A stretch of DNA of 64,000 nt from Falsibacillus albus. Its GTDB lineage: Bacteria > Bacillota > Bacilli > Bacillales > DSM-25281. The notes beneath the pieces were generated by a model, which did no database searches, was not told where the DNA came from, and saw nothing but the letters and a program-made list of their open reading frames with translations. The stretch lies in the NCBI RefSeq assembly GCF_003668575.1, contig NZ_RCVZ01000001.1, positions 434,001 to 498,000 on the forward strand. Reading direction: 5' to 3'. A program made the position numbers and the translations under genes. Shown here piece after piece: positions 17,930 to 26,638 of the stretch. Each line of letters starts with the position of its first letter. The first letter of the stretch is position 1.

Positions 17930-19699
17930 GTGAATATAATCACATCAATTCGCGGACAGCTCAATGGAAATATTCCAAAGTGGAAAAATTTAAAAATGAA
18001 TAAGTTCTGGAAAAATCAAATATCAATTAAGGGAAAAATTTTATCTGTATTCATATTTATTGCGTTGTGCTTCATTATCACAATCGCCATGGCTTTTATT
18101 TTCTTCCAAGAAGCTTATCAAGATATGAATACACTTAAAAAGCATAATGATTATTCCGTTGCTGTCATCCAAATAGGAAGGGCGATGAATGACAAGGATA
18201 TTCGGATAGCAGATTATATCACCTTCTTAAAAGAGGAGGATTTGACGGATTACAGGAAACTAAGGAATAAGGTCCATCAGCAAATGAAGGATATCAAAAA
18301 TACTAGTCAAAATGCAAAACAGTCGAAAATTTTAACTAAGATACAAAGCAATAATGAAAAGATGGATCAATTATTTGTGCAGGAAGTGGCGCCAGCGGTT
18401 GTCCGTCTCGATGAAGAGGGCTATACGAAAGCCCGAGGTCAAATATCAACTTTGCGAAATCAAAATAATTTGTATCTCGAACAACTTTTGGCTTTGATCA
18501 GCCAAGATCAAAAACAATTGCTGGCTGCATCACAGCATCACAAAAATGAATTTATGCTTTTGTTGGTCATCATTACGGTTTTGGCCTGTGCCTTTAGTGG
18601 ATTAGCTGTATGGATCGTCTCCAACTCCATCCGGAAGCGTCTGCAAAAAGTAGTGAAAGTAACAGAGGAAGTTGCGAAAGGGAACCTTGAAGTAACCATT
18701 ACCGATACAGAAGGAAAGGAAGAAATTCAAAGTTTGAATCATTCTGTGGCCATCATGGTTAAAGAGCTGAAAGAACTCGTTAAAGGCATTCAAAGTGTCT
18801 CAGAAAAAGTTTATAGTCAAAGCGGGCACATCCGTACATACACCATGAATCTAAAAGGTTCAAGTGAGCAAATCTCCAATTCTATGGTAGAACTGGCTTC
18901 CGGTGCTGAAACTCAGTCCAATGAAACTAATGAAATGCTGGCGAAGTATGATTCCTTTAACGAACAAATTACAGTCGTAAAGAAAAACAGCCATTCCTTG
19001 GATTCAACTTCTAAAGAAGCGCTTGAGATTACCCGGATCGGCCATACTTCTATGAAGGAAACGGTCAATCAGATCAATAAAGTGCATAGTATGATGAAAA
19101 ATGCTCATTCAGATATCATGCATATGAAAGAAAATGTCCTTGAAATTACAAGTTTTATTGAAATCATTTCCTCCATAGCTTCACAAACGAATTTACTTGC
19201 TTTGAATGCTGCGATTGAGGCTGCCAGGGCTGGAGAAGCCGGAAAGGGATTTGCCGTTGTGGCTGAAGAAGTCAGGAAACTTTCTGCCCAGGTTGAAAAC
19301 TCACTCAAAAGTATGAATAATTTTGTAGAAAATATCCGTCATGTTTCAGAAAAGGTTCATATATCCATCGAAAACGGCTACAATGAACTGGATAAAGGAG
19401 CTGAGTATGTCCAAGCTTCCGGTGAAAAATTTGAAAAAATCAAAACAGAAATTGAAGGAATGGCCAACCACATTGAAGAAATTTCAAATAGTATTGAACA
19501 TTTGTCCAGCCATAGTGAACATTTAAGTCATTCATTCCACTCCATTGCTGAAATCAGCGGCCATTTCAATGAAGGGTCCCTCCGGTCCAGTGCTTCCGTA
19601 CAGGAGCAGAATGGACTCGTTGAACAATTATTTGCAGAATCAGATTATATGTTGAAAAACGCTGACGAACTTGCCGTACTGGTGAAAAATTTCAAATGA
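17930..19699 (+). CDS. Methyl-accepting chemotaxis protein
   Basis: 589 residues from GTG 17930 after GGGGGGAAA. Membrane helix at about residues 37-60, an extracytoplasmic four-helix-bundle-type sensor of about 140 residues (to about 205), a second helix ([20 protein letters not shown]), a HAMP domain ending near EGKEEIQSL, then a long coiled-coil signalling domain. The hairpin tip is well conserved: [20 protein letters not shown] then [17 protein letters not shown], which contacts CheA/CheW. No C-terminal methyltransferase-binding pentapeptide is seen. It follows phoU and has its own Pho-box-like promoter; it is not at this place in B. subtilis as I recall it. A phosphate-starvation role is inference; the ligand is unknown. 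Confidence 0.9.
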   Translation: MNIITSIRGQLNGNIPKWKNLKMNKFWKNQISIKGKILSVFIFIALCFIITIAMAFIFFQEAYQDMNTLKKHNDYSVAVIQIGRAMNDKDIRIADYITFLKEEDLTDYRKLRNKVHQQMKDIKNTSQNAKQSKILTKIQSNNEKMDQLFVQEVAPAVVRLDEEGYTKARGQISTLRNQNNLYLEQLLALISQDQKQLLAASQHHKNEFMLLLVIITVLACAFSGLAVWIVSNSIRKRLQKVVKVTEEVAKGNLEVTITDTEGKEEIQSLNHSVAIMVKELKELVKGIQSVSEKVYSQSGHIRTYTMNLKGSSEQISNSMVELASGAETQSNETNEMLAKYDSFNEQITVVKKNSHSLDSTSKEALEITRIGHTSMKETVNQINKVHSMMKNAHSDIMHMKENVLEITSFIEIISSIASQTNLLALNAAIEAARAGEAGKGFAVVAEEVRKLSAQVENSLKSMNNFVENIRHVSEKVHISIENGYNELDKGAEYVQASGEKFEKIKTEIEGMANHIEEISNSIEHLSSHSEHLSHSFHSIAEISGHFNEGSLRSSASVQEQNGLVEQLFAESDYMLKNADELAVLVKNFK

Positions 19700-19706
19700 A
19701 CCGAAG

Positions 19707-19741
19707 AAATCCCCATAGGCGCTGACCGCCTATGGGGATTT
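19707..19741 (+). terminator. Hairpin between convergent MCP and yqzC genes
   Basis: AAATCCCCATAGGCG and CGCCTATGGGGATTT form a perfect 15-bp stem with a five-base loop. The flanking A and T are suitable for ending transcription in either direction, though the T run is short. Confidence 0.75.
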
Positions 19742-19750
19742 CTAGTATCG

Positions 19751-20236
19751 TTAGTTTGATTTCGTAATGATTTTTGCTATCGTTTCGTAATCCATATTAC
19801 TCATCAGGTCGTATTCCCCTATTTGCAAGATGAGCTGGTACTTGTGTTTGATCAGATAATCATTGAAGTCCTGTCCATTGTCAACGATTCCTGCCTTTTC
19901 AAGCTCATTGCTGATTTCTGATGTAGTCATTCCGCTATGTACGACTAAATGGAAACGAGTTATGATTTTTTGTTTGTCTCCGTTTCCGGTTTCAGCAGAG
20001 GAATCTTTGTGATTCGTTTGTACTTGATCCAACTGCTTCTCTGCTTGGGACAACTGTTTTTTTAATGCTGTATAACTTTCACTTTTCACGATGGTATAGC
20101 CTTTTTGTTTCCAGGAAGCTTTTTCTGTTTCAGTGGATTTTCCCTCTGGTTGAGGAAAAAATTTAAGAAAGATAAACATGACAATGATGGCAAAAGTGAT
20201 GCCGGCCGCAAAGAATCTTGCTGCTCTTCTATCCAT
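19751..20236 (-). CDS. yqzC: Membrane-anchored YceG/MltG-like small protein (YqzC)
   Basis: 161 residues: basic N-terminus, one membrane helix (ARFFAAGITFAIIVMFIFLKF), a polar coiled-coil stretch (ALKKQLSQAEKQLDQVQ), then a domain with SGMTTSEISNELEKAGIVDN, DFNDYLIKHKYQLILQIGEYDLMSNMDYETIAKIIT. That layout matches the LysM-like subdomain of MltG/YceG lytic transglycosylases (start with T-x-x-IS-x-LE-x-xGII), but the catalytic domain is missing. It may bind glycan or help septal wall turnover; this is inference. Start ATG 20236 follows TAAGGAGAA. Operon with yqzD, 23 bases apart. Confidence 0.7.
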   Translation of the reverse strand: MDRRAARFFAAGITFAIIVMFIFLKFFPQPEGKSTETEKASWKQKGYTIVKSESYTALKKQLSQAEKQLDQVQTNHKDSSAETGNGDKQKIITRFHLVVHSGMTTSEISNELEKAGIVDNGQDFNDYLIKHKYQLILQIGEYDLMSNMDYETIAKIITKSN

Positions 20237-20259
20237 TACGATTCTCCTTACATAGGTCG

Positions 20260-20613
20260 TTATTCAGCTAATATTTCGTTCACTTCAGCAAGGGACAAAG
20301 AAGATTGTGCAGCAATCTGCTCCCTTTCGAGGCCCTGACGATATAAATGAAGGACTTGGTTCCGGATAATTTCATTGATATTCCGTTTGTTGGTGCTCCT
20401 CTCAGGTGATTTGAACGATATAGGATTCCCGGTCACCATGATCTCTTCCTCCAATATCTTCATTCTTTTTTTAATTTGGTAGTTTTCCTGAAAGAAGGTC
20501 AGCGACAATTCTTCCAGTTCTTTTTCAATTAACTTCGTTCGATCTTTAAGGAAGAAAGATAGAATGAAAAGAATAAATGCGAAACCTGACAGCCCAAATA
20601 AAATGATCTCCAT
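20260..20613 (-). CDS. yqzD: Small membrane-anchored protein with a helix-turn-helix-like C-terminus (YqzD)
   Basis: 117 residues. N-terminal hydrophobic helix (IILFGLSGFAFILFILSFFL), a charged coiled-coil middle (KLIEKELEELSLTFFQEN to KRMKILEEEIM), and a C-terminal segment IIRNQVLHLYRQGLEREQIA then LSLAEVNEILAE that reads like a resolvase/sigma-70 region 4 type helix-turn-helix. A membrane-bound protein with such a tail could act in regulation, but nothing proves DNA binding. AAAGGAGAC precedes ATG 20613. Length and place fit B. subtilis yqzD upstream of yqzC. Confidence 0.7.
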   Translation of the reverse strand: MEIILFGLSGFAFILFILSFFLKDRTKLIEKELEELSLTFFQENYQIKKRMKILEEEIMVTGNPISFKSPERSTNKRNINEIIRNQVLHLYRQGLEREQIAAQSSLSLAEVNEILAE

Positions 20614-20887
20614 GAAGAGTCTCCTTTTAATAATTTCCTATGTTATTTATAGCATAGTATGGAAAAAATCTCTATGAGTTTAGTGAGAATTTTGTCGAAG
20701 ATTATCGTGTATGAATGAGCAAGTTCGGTTGAAAAAAAATAATTTTCTCGCTAAAGCCATTTGCAAGAACAGCTGAACAATTTCCGACAATTTGCGTTTA
20801 TTGTAGCTTTGTGAAGGTGGTGGTACGATTAGAATAACTAATATTCAGAAAATTGGTGAAGCAATCATCTTGCTAGGAGTGATGAAT

Positions 20888-21589
20888 ATGATAGAGGAAA
20901 TTTTGGAGCTTCGATCTAAAGGGTTATCTTTCCGCAAAATTGCGGTTCAACTAAATACTACTGTAGGAAAAGTCCAATATAGCTGGGTAAAATATCAAAA
21001 ATCGAGGAAGGAAAAGGAAGAAAAAGAGGAAATGGCCATTCCTGCAATGCCTAAAAAGAAAACGGTCAGAAAAGGTAAATGGAAAGCGCGCATTCATAAA
21101 ATTCGTGCGCCGCGCTGCGATCTGCATCTTACCTTTTCAAAATATAATCGCTTGTTTTGTTATTGGACAATTGATTCATCGATCATCCGATCCATGTTAA
21201 ATTATCATCAAACATCGACTGATGATGCAAGAGCTGTCTTACGAATATTTAATGTTTCCGGCATTCCTCATTTTAATGGATCCAACGCTCATTCCTACCA
21301 GGATATTATGGTAAAGACCGAGTCAACGGACTGGTATCTGAATGAATTGCAGGAAGGCAGAAGTTATTGCATCGAGTATGGTTTTCTTTTGCCAAACGAT
21401 CATTTTCTTCCATTGGTCAGGTCAAATACGATCACCATCCCTTGTATTGATAATCAAAAGCAAGGATTAGTCGGAAAAGAAATATTGGACGAGTTCTCAA
21501 AAAAGGCTCAAACTACTCCTAAATGGATAGAACATGTCAGTACATACACTTATTATGAGAAACCATCCATCGAAAAGGAGAAGCGATAA
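20888..21589 (+). CDS. DUF4912 domain protein
   Basis: About 233 residues. ATG 20888 is chosen because AGGAG lies 8 bases upstream; a TTG at 20870 precedes that site. Residues 1-45 form a helix-turn-helix-like element (IIEEILELRSKG-type start, then LSFRKIAVQLNTTVGKVQYS), followed by a Lys/Glu-rich linker. The rest (YNRLFCYWTIDSSIIRSM, AVLRIFNVSGI, DWYLNELQEGRSYCIEYGFL) matches DUF4912, a beta-rich domain often encoded near glycan-active enzymes. It lies one base upstream of the GH57-like/GT4 gene, so both are translated together. Function unknown; a role in making or sensing a surface or storage glucan is inference. Confidence 0.7.
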   Translation: MIEEILELRSKGLSFRKIAVQLNTTVGKVQYSWVKYQKSRKEKEEKEEMAIPAMPKKKTVRKGKWKARIHKIRAPRCDLHLTFSKYNRLFCYWTIDSSIIRSMLNYHQTSTDDARAVLRIFNVSGIPHFNGSNAHSYQDIMVKTESTDWYLNELQEGRSYCIEYGFLLPNDHFLPLVRSNTITIPCIDNQKQGLVGKEILDEFSKKAQTTPKWIEHVSTYTYYEKPSIEKEKR

Positions 21590-21590
21590 A

Positions 21591-23960
21591 ATGGGGGATG
21601 CTGCTGTTCGTCCGATCATCCATATGAAAGATGATTTGATACCTCTTGGCAAATTCAGTCCAGAGGATAAGAAAATATACTATGCACAATTAGCTGAGAA
21701 GTATTTAAAGATCATTAGTTTGCTGGAGCATGACGAAAGGGAACCAATCATTTTAATCATAAACCCTGCGGTATTCGATATTTTAAAGGATAAAGAATTT
21801 TTGAAAATGGTTGATGAGTCGCTAATGAAGGAATTTAATATGAGAAACGCAAAATCCTTCAAGGACAATGATCTTCACTCTATTTATCCAGTGTGGTTGA
21901 ATATTGACAGGGACATCCTACGGGCATTGCGTACGCTGATTATTCAACAGCGGATATTAGCCATTCCTACAGCTATCAGTCCATTTCCATTTACACACTT
22001 TAAAACAAGGGAAGCGATTAACGAACAAATCTCTCTAAGCATTAATAAGTGGAAATCCTATATGGGTGATGCACCGAATGGTTTTTGGCTGCCTGAATGT
22101 GCGTATATTTCGGGTTTGGACCAATATTTGCTTGATTCAGATGTGCAATTTACGTTTTTATCAAAATGGGCCTTTGACACTGCAAAACCATATTCTGCAG
22201 AAACAGATAGCATTCTTCAAACTCCTAGGGGGCTAAAAGTATTGCCGGTTATAGAAGTGATGCCGCCTATGGATAAGAGTTCGTTTTCGTATCTTGATTA
22301 CCTGAAGGAAGAAGACAAGGTCTCCATATATTATGTAATTTCTGATAGTGAATTATTTTGCGCTGATGTTGATGGGATGAAAAAGGAATGCCGTACAGCC
22401 TTACTGGGCTTTACGTATCTGGGGATGGAAGAGAATCGTCTTATACTGACGGATGTTCAGCTTAAGCAACTTCCACTGCTGCACAAAATGGAAGATGAAT
22501 TGGTGAATTTGGCAAAAGCCCTCGATGATCATAATCATCGAATCTATCTCCAATTAAAGAGAGAATGGCTGATGTACTGCATGGGGATCATGGATGATTG
22601 GCTCAATTTCGATTCAAACGATATTCAGCAGACATTTTCCCAGTATTCGTCAGTCATGACAACTGGTCTGTTGGACAATCAAGCATTATCCATGCGAGAA
22701 AGATTACTCCATATCGATCTTCAGAGCCATTTTTCTGATGGTGAAAAAGAGAAGAATAATGAAATGCTGAGTGAAGGTTCGTTGTCAGCTTTGATCCTTT
22801 CTTGGGAATACCCGCCCAATATTGTGGGAGGATTGTCAAGGCATGTGCATGACCTGGCAAAGGGGTTATCGAAGAAGGGTTTGGATGTACACATATTGAC
22901 TACCCGAACTTCTGGTCTGCCTATGTATGACCTTGATGGGCAAGTTCATGTTCATAGGGTTTCCCCAATGCATGAGGAAGAAGAAAATTTCCTCCATTGG
23001 ATCGCTGATTTAAATAATGCCATGATCCAAAAAGGGATTGAGCTTTTCCGGTCACATTCGTTTGATGTCATCCATGCACATGATTGGCTGGTAGGGAGTG
23101 CGGCAAAATTCCTGAAAAAGCAATTCAATATACCGCTTGTCACCACCATCCATGCGACGGAGCACGGCAGAAACAATGGAATCAATAATGAGGTTCAACG
23201 ATTCATTCATGAAAAAGAGCAGGAACTTGTACATCTGTCGGATGAATTAATTGTGTGCAGTGAATATATGAAAGAAGAGTTGAAGAAACTGTTCAACTTC
23301 GAAACTTCCCTGGTAATTCCTAACGGAGTCTATCCATTAAGCATTGACCATACTTTAAGTGATGAAAAGGTTTTTGCTCAAATGATCCGTAATCGGAAGA
23401 TGGTGTTCTCAATCGGAAGGATGGTAGCAGAAAAAGGGTTTGAAACCATTATTGAAGCTGCGGAGAAACTTGTCGATCAGCGGGAAGAGATCTGTTTCAT
23501 CATTGCAGGCAGAGGGCCATTATTGGATCATTATCGACAAATGGTGATAAATAGAGGGCTTAAGGATTTTGTGTATTTCATCGGGTACATTTCAGATGAA
23601 GAAAGAAATTGTTTATTTAGACAAGCTGATATGGCAGTATTTCCGAGTTTATATGAACCATTTGGAATTGTTGCACTTGAAGCAATGGCAGCTAAAAAGC
23701 CTGTTGCAGCAGCAAGGACAGGGGGTTTGAAGGGAATATTCAACAACGAAAATGGCGTGCTGTTTACCCCAGGAAGCAGTGTGGAACTGGCAGACGCTGT
23801 TTCATCATTATTAAGCAATCCTGCCAAAGCAGCACGCATTGCCGAGAATGCCTATAAAATAGCCATAACGTTATTTGGCTGGGAACGTATTAGTGAGAAA
23901 ACTATGAATGTCTATGAGGATATCAGGCTCAAATCTAAAGTAGAGGGCATTAAATTGTAG
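21591..23960 (+). CDS. GH57-like domain fused to GT4 glycosyltransferase
   Basis: 789 residues. Residues about 1-390 resemble the GH57/DUF1957 alpha-glucan enzyme family: GFWLPECAY contains the conserved WLPEC motif with the nucleophile glutamate. However, the usual N-terminal HQP/HxH strand is not seen, and the region of the acid/base aspartate is hard to identify, so catalysis is doubtful. Residues about 410-789 are a complete GT-B glycosyltransferase of family 4: SWEYPPNIVGGLSRHVHDLA, HAHDWLVG, IPNGVYP, SIGRMVAEKGFETIIEAA, and PSLYEPFGIVALEAMA with the EX7E glutamates. AAAGGAG precedes ATG 21591. It may be the local equivalent of B. subtilis yqgM, which I recall as a glycosyltransferase. 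Confidence 0.8.
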   Translation: MGDAAVRPIIHMKDDLIPLGKFSPEDKKIYYAQLAEKYLKIISLLEHDEREPIILIINPAVFDILKDKEFLKMVDESLMKEFNMRNAKSFKDNDLHSIYPVWLNIDRDILRALRTLIIQQRILAIPTAISPFPFTHFKTREAINEQISLSINKWKSYMGDAPNGFWLPECAYISGLDQYLLDSDVQFTFLSKWAFDTAKPYSAETDSILQTPRGLKVLPVIEVMPPMDKSSFSYLDYLKEEDKVSIYYVISDSELFCADVDGMKKECRTALLGFTYLGMEENRLILTDVQLKQLPLLHKMEDELVNLAKALDDHNHRIYLQLKREWLMYCMGIMDDWLNFDSNDIQQTFSQYSSVMTTGLLDNQALSMRERLLHIDLQSHFSDGEKEKNNEMLSEGSLSALILSWEYPPNIVGGLSRHVHDLAKGLSKKGLDVHILTTRTSGLPMYDLDGQVHVHRVSPMHEEEENFLHWIADLNNAMIQKGIELFRSHSFDVIHAHDWLVGSAAKFLKKQFNIPLVTTIHATEHGRNNGINNEVQRFIHEKEQELVHLSDELIVCSEYMKEELKKLFNFETSLVIPNGVYPLSIDHTLSDEKVFAQMIRNRKMVFSIGRMVAEKGFETIIEAAEKLVDQREEICFIIAGRGPLLDHYRQMVINRGLKDFVYFIGYISDEERNCLFRQADMAVFPSLYEPFGIVALEAMAAKKPVAAARTGGLKGIFNNENGVLFTPGSSVELADAVSSLLSNPAKAARIAENAYKIAITLFGWERISEKTMNVYEDIRLKSKVEGIKL

Positions 23961-23992
23961 ATGTTTATCATTTTTTAAGGGGGGAAGTATGG

Positions 23993-24565
23993 ATGGAAGC
24001 TGTGTCTGCATTAATCAATGATCACTTCATAAGGAAAACATTCATTGAAGCAAGAGGGGCAGATCATCATGTTATGTTATCAGTCGGCAAGCAAACATTG
24101 GAAGGCCTTGAAATTCAACTTAATGAACAATCATCGGGTGATTGTTCCTCCTTTGACATTTCTGTCAAAAATGGAACACAGGCAGTCAAGCACATAAAAT
24201 TAACGGTCATTAACGAACCGATCACTGACCAACCGGACCACATATCATTTATATCGCCGAACGGATATTACACGCTACATTTTTTTAATGAGAGGGTCTT
24301 CCTATTGGATGGCTCCATCAATGTCCAAAACATGATGAAAAGCGCCTATTGCTGCAGAATGACAGACAATGTTACCGTGCTTGGGAATAAAGCATTGACT
24401 TACCAGCCAATTGCCAAAGGCAATGTAAAAAGCATACAGCGTTTCGAATTTGTTATTCCCCCATCTGCTCGTGTGGAAGGAAAAGTGTGGATCATGAACG
24501 GGATCCAAGTAGAAGAAATATTAAAAAACAATAATGCATATAAAAACAGACTAGCATTTCAATGA
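23993..24565 (+). CDS. Conserved-looking hypothetical protein of the DUF4912/GT4 operon
   Basis: 190 residues, not recognised. No signal peptide or membrane helix; alternating polar/hydrophobic pattern suggests a beta-rich soluble domain (EIQLNEQSSGDCSSFDISVK, FISPNGYYTLHFFNERVFLL, RFEFVIPPSARVEGKVWI). AGGGGGGA lies about 9 bases before ATG 23993. It follows the GT4 gene by 32 bases on the same strand, so it probably belongs to the same transcript. Its composition would suit a carbohydrate-binding or accessory subunit, but that is a guess. Confidence 0.55.
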   Translation: MEAVSALINDHFIRKTFIEARGADHHVMLSVGKQTLEGLEIQLNEQSSGDCSSFDISVKNGTQAVKHIKLTVINEPITDQPDHISFISPNGYYTLHFFNERVFLLDGSINVQNMMKSAYCCRMTDNVTVLGNKALTYQPIAKGNVKSIQRFEFVIPPSARVEGKVWIMNGIQVEEILKNNNAYKNRLAFQ

Positions 24566-24634
24566 AAAAAGTGATATTATATAAAAGTCGTACGAATAGT
24601 AGAAGAATGCAATGATGAGTTTGGAGGGAAAAAC

Positions 24635-24784
24635 ATGCGTGTTAATATCACTTTAGCTTGCACTGATTGCAGTGAGCGTAACTATATTTCTACAAAAAAC
24701 AAGCGTAACAACCCAGATCGTCTTGAGCTTAAAAAATATTGCCCAAGAGAAAAGCGCGTTACATTACACCGTGAAACGAAGTAA
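24635..24784 (+). CDS. rpmG: 50S ribosomal protein L33
   Basis: 49 residues starting [20 protein letters not shown] and ending RVTLHRETK, the typical L33 length and pattern, with [14 protein letters not shown] in the middle. GGAGGG precedes ATG 24635. The cysteine pattern is intermediate: CxxC (CTDC) is present as in zinc-binding forms, but the second pair is broken (YCPRE, one cysteine only). Zinc binding is therefore uncertain. It has its own terminator. Location before yqgN matches B. subtilis rpmG. Confidence 0.95.
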   Translation: MRVNITLACTDCSERNYISTKNKRNNPDRLELKKYCPREKRVTLHRETK

Positions 24785-24814
24785 GCAGCAGGGAGATCCC
24801 CAGCTGCTTTTTTT
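24784..24814 (+). terminator. Terminator after rpmG
   Basis: AGCAGCAGGG and CCCCAGCTGCT pair with one mismatch around a short loop, followed by seven T. Confidence 0.85.
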
Positions 24815-24847
24815 GTGCTTAATAGTGTTAAAAAGGAGACAAGGGGC

Positions 24848-25420
24848 ATGCTTATGAATAAAAAAAAGCAGATTAGAAAAAAAATGAAGTCCTCATTAGA
24901 GGAATTGGAGAAGTTGGTCTATGAGCAATCCTCCTACTTAATTTCAAAGCGATTATTTGAACTGGAGGATTGGCGCAATGCTAATACTATCGGCATAACA
25001 ATTTCTAATGGGACTGAAGTGGACACATGGCAAATCATTAGAAGGGCATGGACAGATGGTAAGCGGATAGTCGTGCCGAAATGTCTAACAGAATCGAAAG
25101 AATTGTTGTTTAAGCAGATTACGGACTTCACTCAGCTTGAGAAAGTGTTTTTTGGCTTATATGAACCGAAGGCAGAACAGGAAGCCATTGACAAACATCA
25201 AATTGATTTATTGATTGTACCCGGACTGGCATTCATGAAAGATGGGTATCGTCTTGGATTTGGCGGCGGCTACTATGATCGCTTCTTAGCCGATTATAAA
25301 GGAAATACAGTTTCCCTTGCTTTCCAACGCCAATTAGTTGAATCCCTCCCAATAGAGGATTTCGATAAACCAGTAAAAAAAATCATTACCGATCAAGAGG
25401 TTGTTGTGTGCCATGCATAA
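24848..25420 (+). CDS. yqgN: 5-formyltetrahydrofolate cyclo-ligase YqgN
   Basis: 190 residues. The family converts 5-formyl-THF to 5,10-methenyl-THF with ATP, in cytosolic one-carbon metabolism. The nucleotide-binding signature GFGGGYYDRFL is present, preceded by IDLLIVPGLAF, and the N-terminus KKKQIRKKM carries the usual basic start. ATG 24848 (or 24854) follows AAGGAGAC and AAGGGG; 24848 has the better spacing to the first. Its 3' end overlaps the next gene by 8 bases. Confidence 0.93.
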   Translation: MLMNKKKQIRKKMKSSLEELEKLVYEQSSYLISKRLFELEDWRNANTIGITISNGTEVDTWQIIRRAWTDGKRIVVPKCLTESKELLFKQITDFTQLEKVFFGLYEPKAEQEAIDKHQIDLLIVPGLAFMKDGYRLGFGGGYYDRFLADYKGNTVSLAFQRQLVESLPIEDFDKPVKKIITDQEVVVCHA

Positions 25421-26195
25421 CATGCTTTATGAAATTCCATTCATTTTGATGATTTGTGCTGCAGGAGTGTGGACCCGCAGCCTGTCCGTTTCCGGAGGGA
25501 TTGCTGCTTTTTTGAGCGGAGGAATGATTGCAGCTGCGTTTGAATGGAGAGGATTATTCGTACTGGGGGTATTTTTCCTGTCTTCGAGCCTTCTTTCAAA
25601 ATATAAAAAACAAGAAAAGAAAAAGGTGGAAGAGATCGTCGCAAAAGGCGACCGCAGGGATTGGCAGCAAGTCGCAGCCAATGGAGGACCTGCAGCCTTG
25701 TTTTCATTCATATACCTCATTCAGAATGGTTCAATCTGGCAGCTGTGTTTTTGTGCAAGTATCGCAGCAGCAAATGCAGATACTTGGTCCTCAGAACTTG
25801 GGGTCTTAAGCAAAGGGAAACCATTTTCCATACGGACTTTTTCAACAGTGGAAAAAGGGACATCAGGTGCCGTCAGCTTCATGGGAACTCTTGCTGGATT
25901 GATGGGGGCCATTTGCATTGCTCTGGCAGCCATGTTTTTATTTTCTTCTCTGGAAGTTCGGCAGATGCTGTTCATCGCAGCAGCAGGATTTGCAGGAAAC
26001 ATAATTGATACGCTGCTTGGGGCCAGCCTTCAAGTTGAGTTTTATTGCAAAAAATGCGGGATCAAAACCGAAAGGAAGACACACTGTGGGAGCCGGACTG
26101 AGAAAATTAAAGGTATTCCTTTCATCAATAATGAAACAGTCAACTTCATATCACCATTCTTTGCAGGGCTGCTGATTTTTGTCCTCTTTCAATAA
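25413..26195 (+). CDS. DUF92 family integral membrane protein
   Basis: 260 residues, about six hydrophobic segments. The family words NADTWSSELGVLSKGKP and KGTSGAVSFMGTLAGLMGA, then FAGNIIDTLLGASLQ, are characteristic of DUF92 (TMEM19-like) proteins. These are near-universal membrane proteins related by annotation to CDP-lipid or phytol kinase-type enzymes, but the reaction is not known here. A CxxC (YCKKCG) lies in a loop. ATG 25413 overlaps the yqgN end; AAGAGG lies 12 bases upstream, so translation is probably coupled. Confidence 0.85.
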   Translation: MHNMLYEIPFILMICAAGVWTRSLSVSGGIAAFLSGGMIAAAFEWRGLFVLGVFFLSSSLLSKYKKQEKKKVEEIVAKGDRRDWQQVAANGGPAALFSFIYLIQNGSIWQLCFCASIAAANADTWSSELGVLSKGKPFSIRTFSTVEKGTSGAVSFMGTLAGLMGAICIALAAMFLFSSLEVRQMLFIAAAGFAGNIIDTLLGASLQVEFYCKKCGIKTERKTHCGSRTEKIKGIPFINNETVNFISPFFAGLLIFVLFQ

Positions 26196-26215
26196 ATCGC
26201 TTCAATGAAAAATTT

Positions 26216-26244
26216 TTGTTTGTTGAAGGATAATTCACTATAAT
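26216..26244 (+). promoter_or_regulatory. Promoter of yqgO
   Basis: TTGTTT (26216-26221), 17 bases, TATAAT (26239-26244), a good sigma-A match 32 bases before the yqgO start. Confidence 0.65.
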
Positions 26245-26275
26245 TGCCGCAAAATAAAGGCAAGGAGTGATGAAA

Positions 26276-26452
26276 ATGACAAACGGATTATGGAAATGGA
26301 TCGTGACTGCGATATTTTTTCTAGTTGCTTATCGTTTTCGCTACCGTATGTTGAATATCTTGCTCGGAAACTTTTTTCTTAGGAAATTTGCGGTCAAGTT
26401 CATAATGAATATCCCGGGTTTTCGTTCGAAGATCATTCAAAGCACATTTTAA
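26276..26452 (+). CDS. yqgO: Small membrane protein YqgO
   Basis: 58 residues. AAGGAG lies 8 bases before ATG 26276, which is better spaced than the in-frame ATG at 26270. A single hydrophobic helix (WKWIVTAIFFLVAYRF) is followed by a basic, amphipathic tail (RKFAVKFIMNIPGFRSKII). It has its own promoter and terminator, so it is a real small gene. Function unknown; identity rests on length and place before gluP. Confidence 0.7.
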   Translation: MTNGLWKWIVTAIFFLVAYRFRYRMLNILLGNFFLRKFAVKFIMNIPGFRSKIIQSTF

Positions 26453-26477
26453 AAGACCTTTAGCGGGTCTTTTTTTT
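26451..26477 (+). terminator. Terminator after yqgO
   Basis: AAAAGACC and GGTCTTTT, six-base loop, followed by T. Overlaps the stop codon of yqgO. Confidence 0.9.
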
Positions 26478-26638
26478 GTTGCTATTATTCATAATAGTGA
26501 GGCTGCTCGCTTTCCGAGAGCATAATAGGCTCTCTGTCCATGGTCCAGCTTTACATGTGCTTCTTTACTTATGTATAGTTAAAGCAACGACTATTCATCC
26601 AACTGGGTGACCTATAGAAAGTAGTGGGTAATTTGAGT

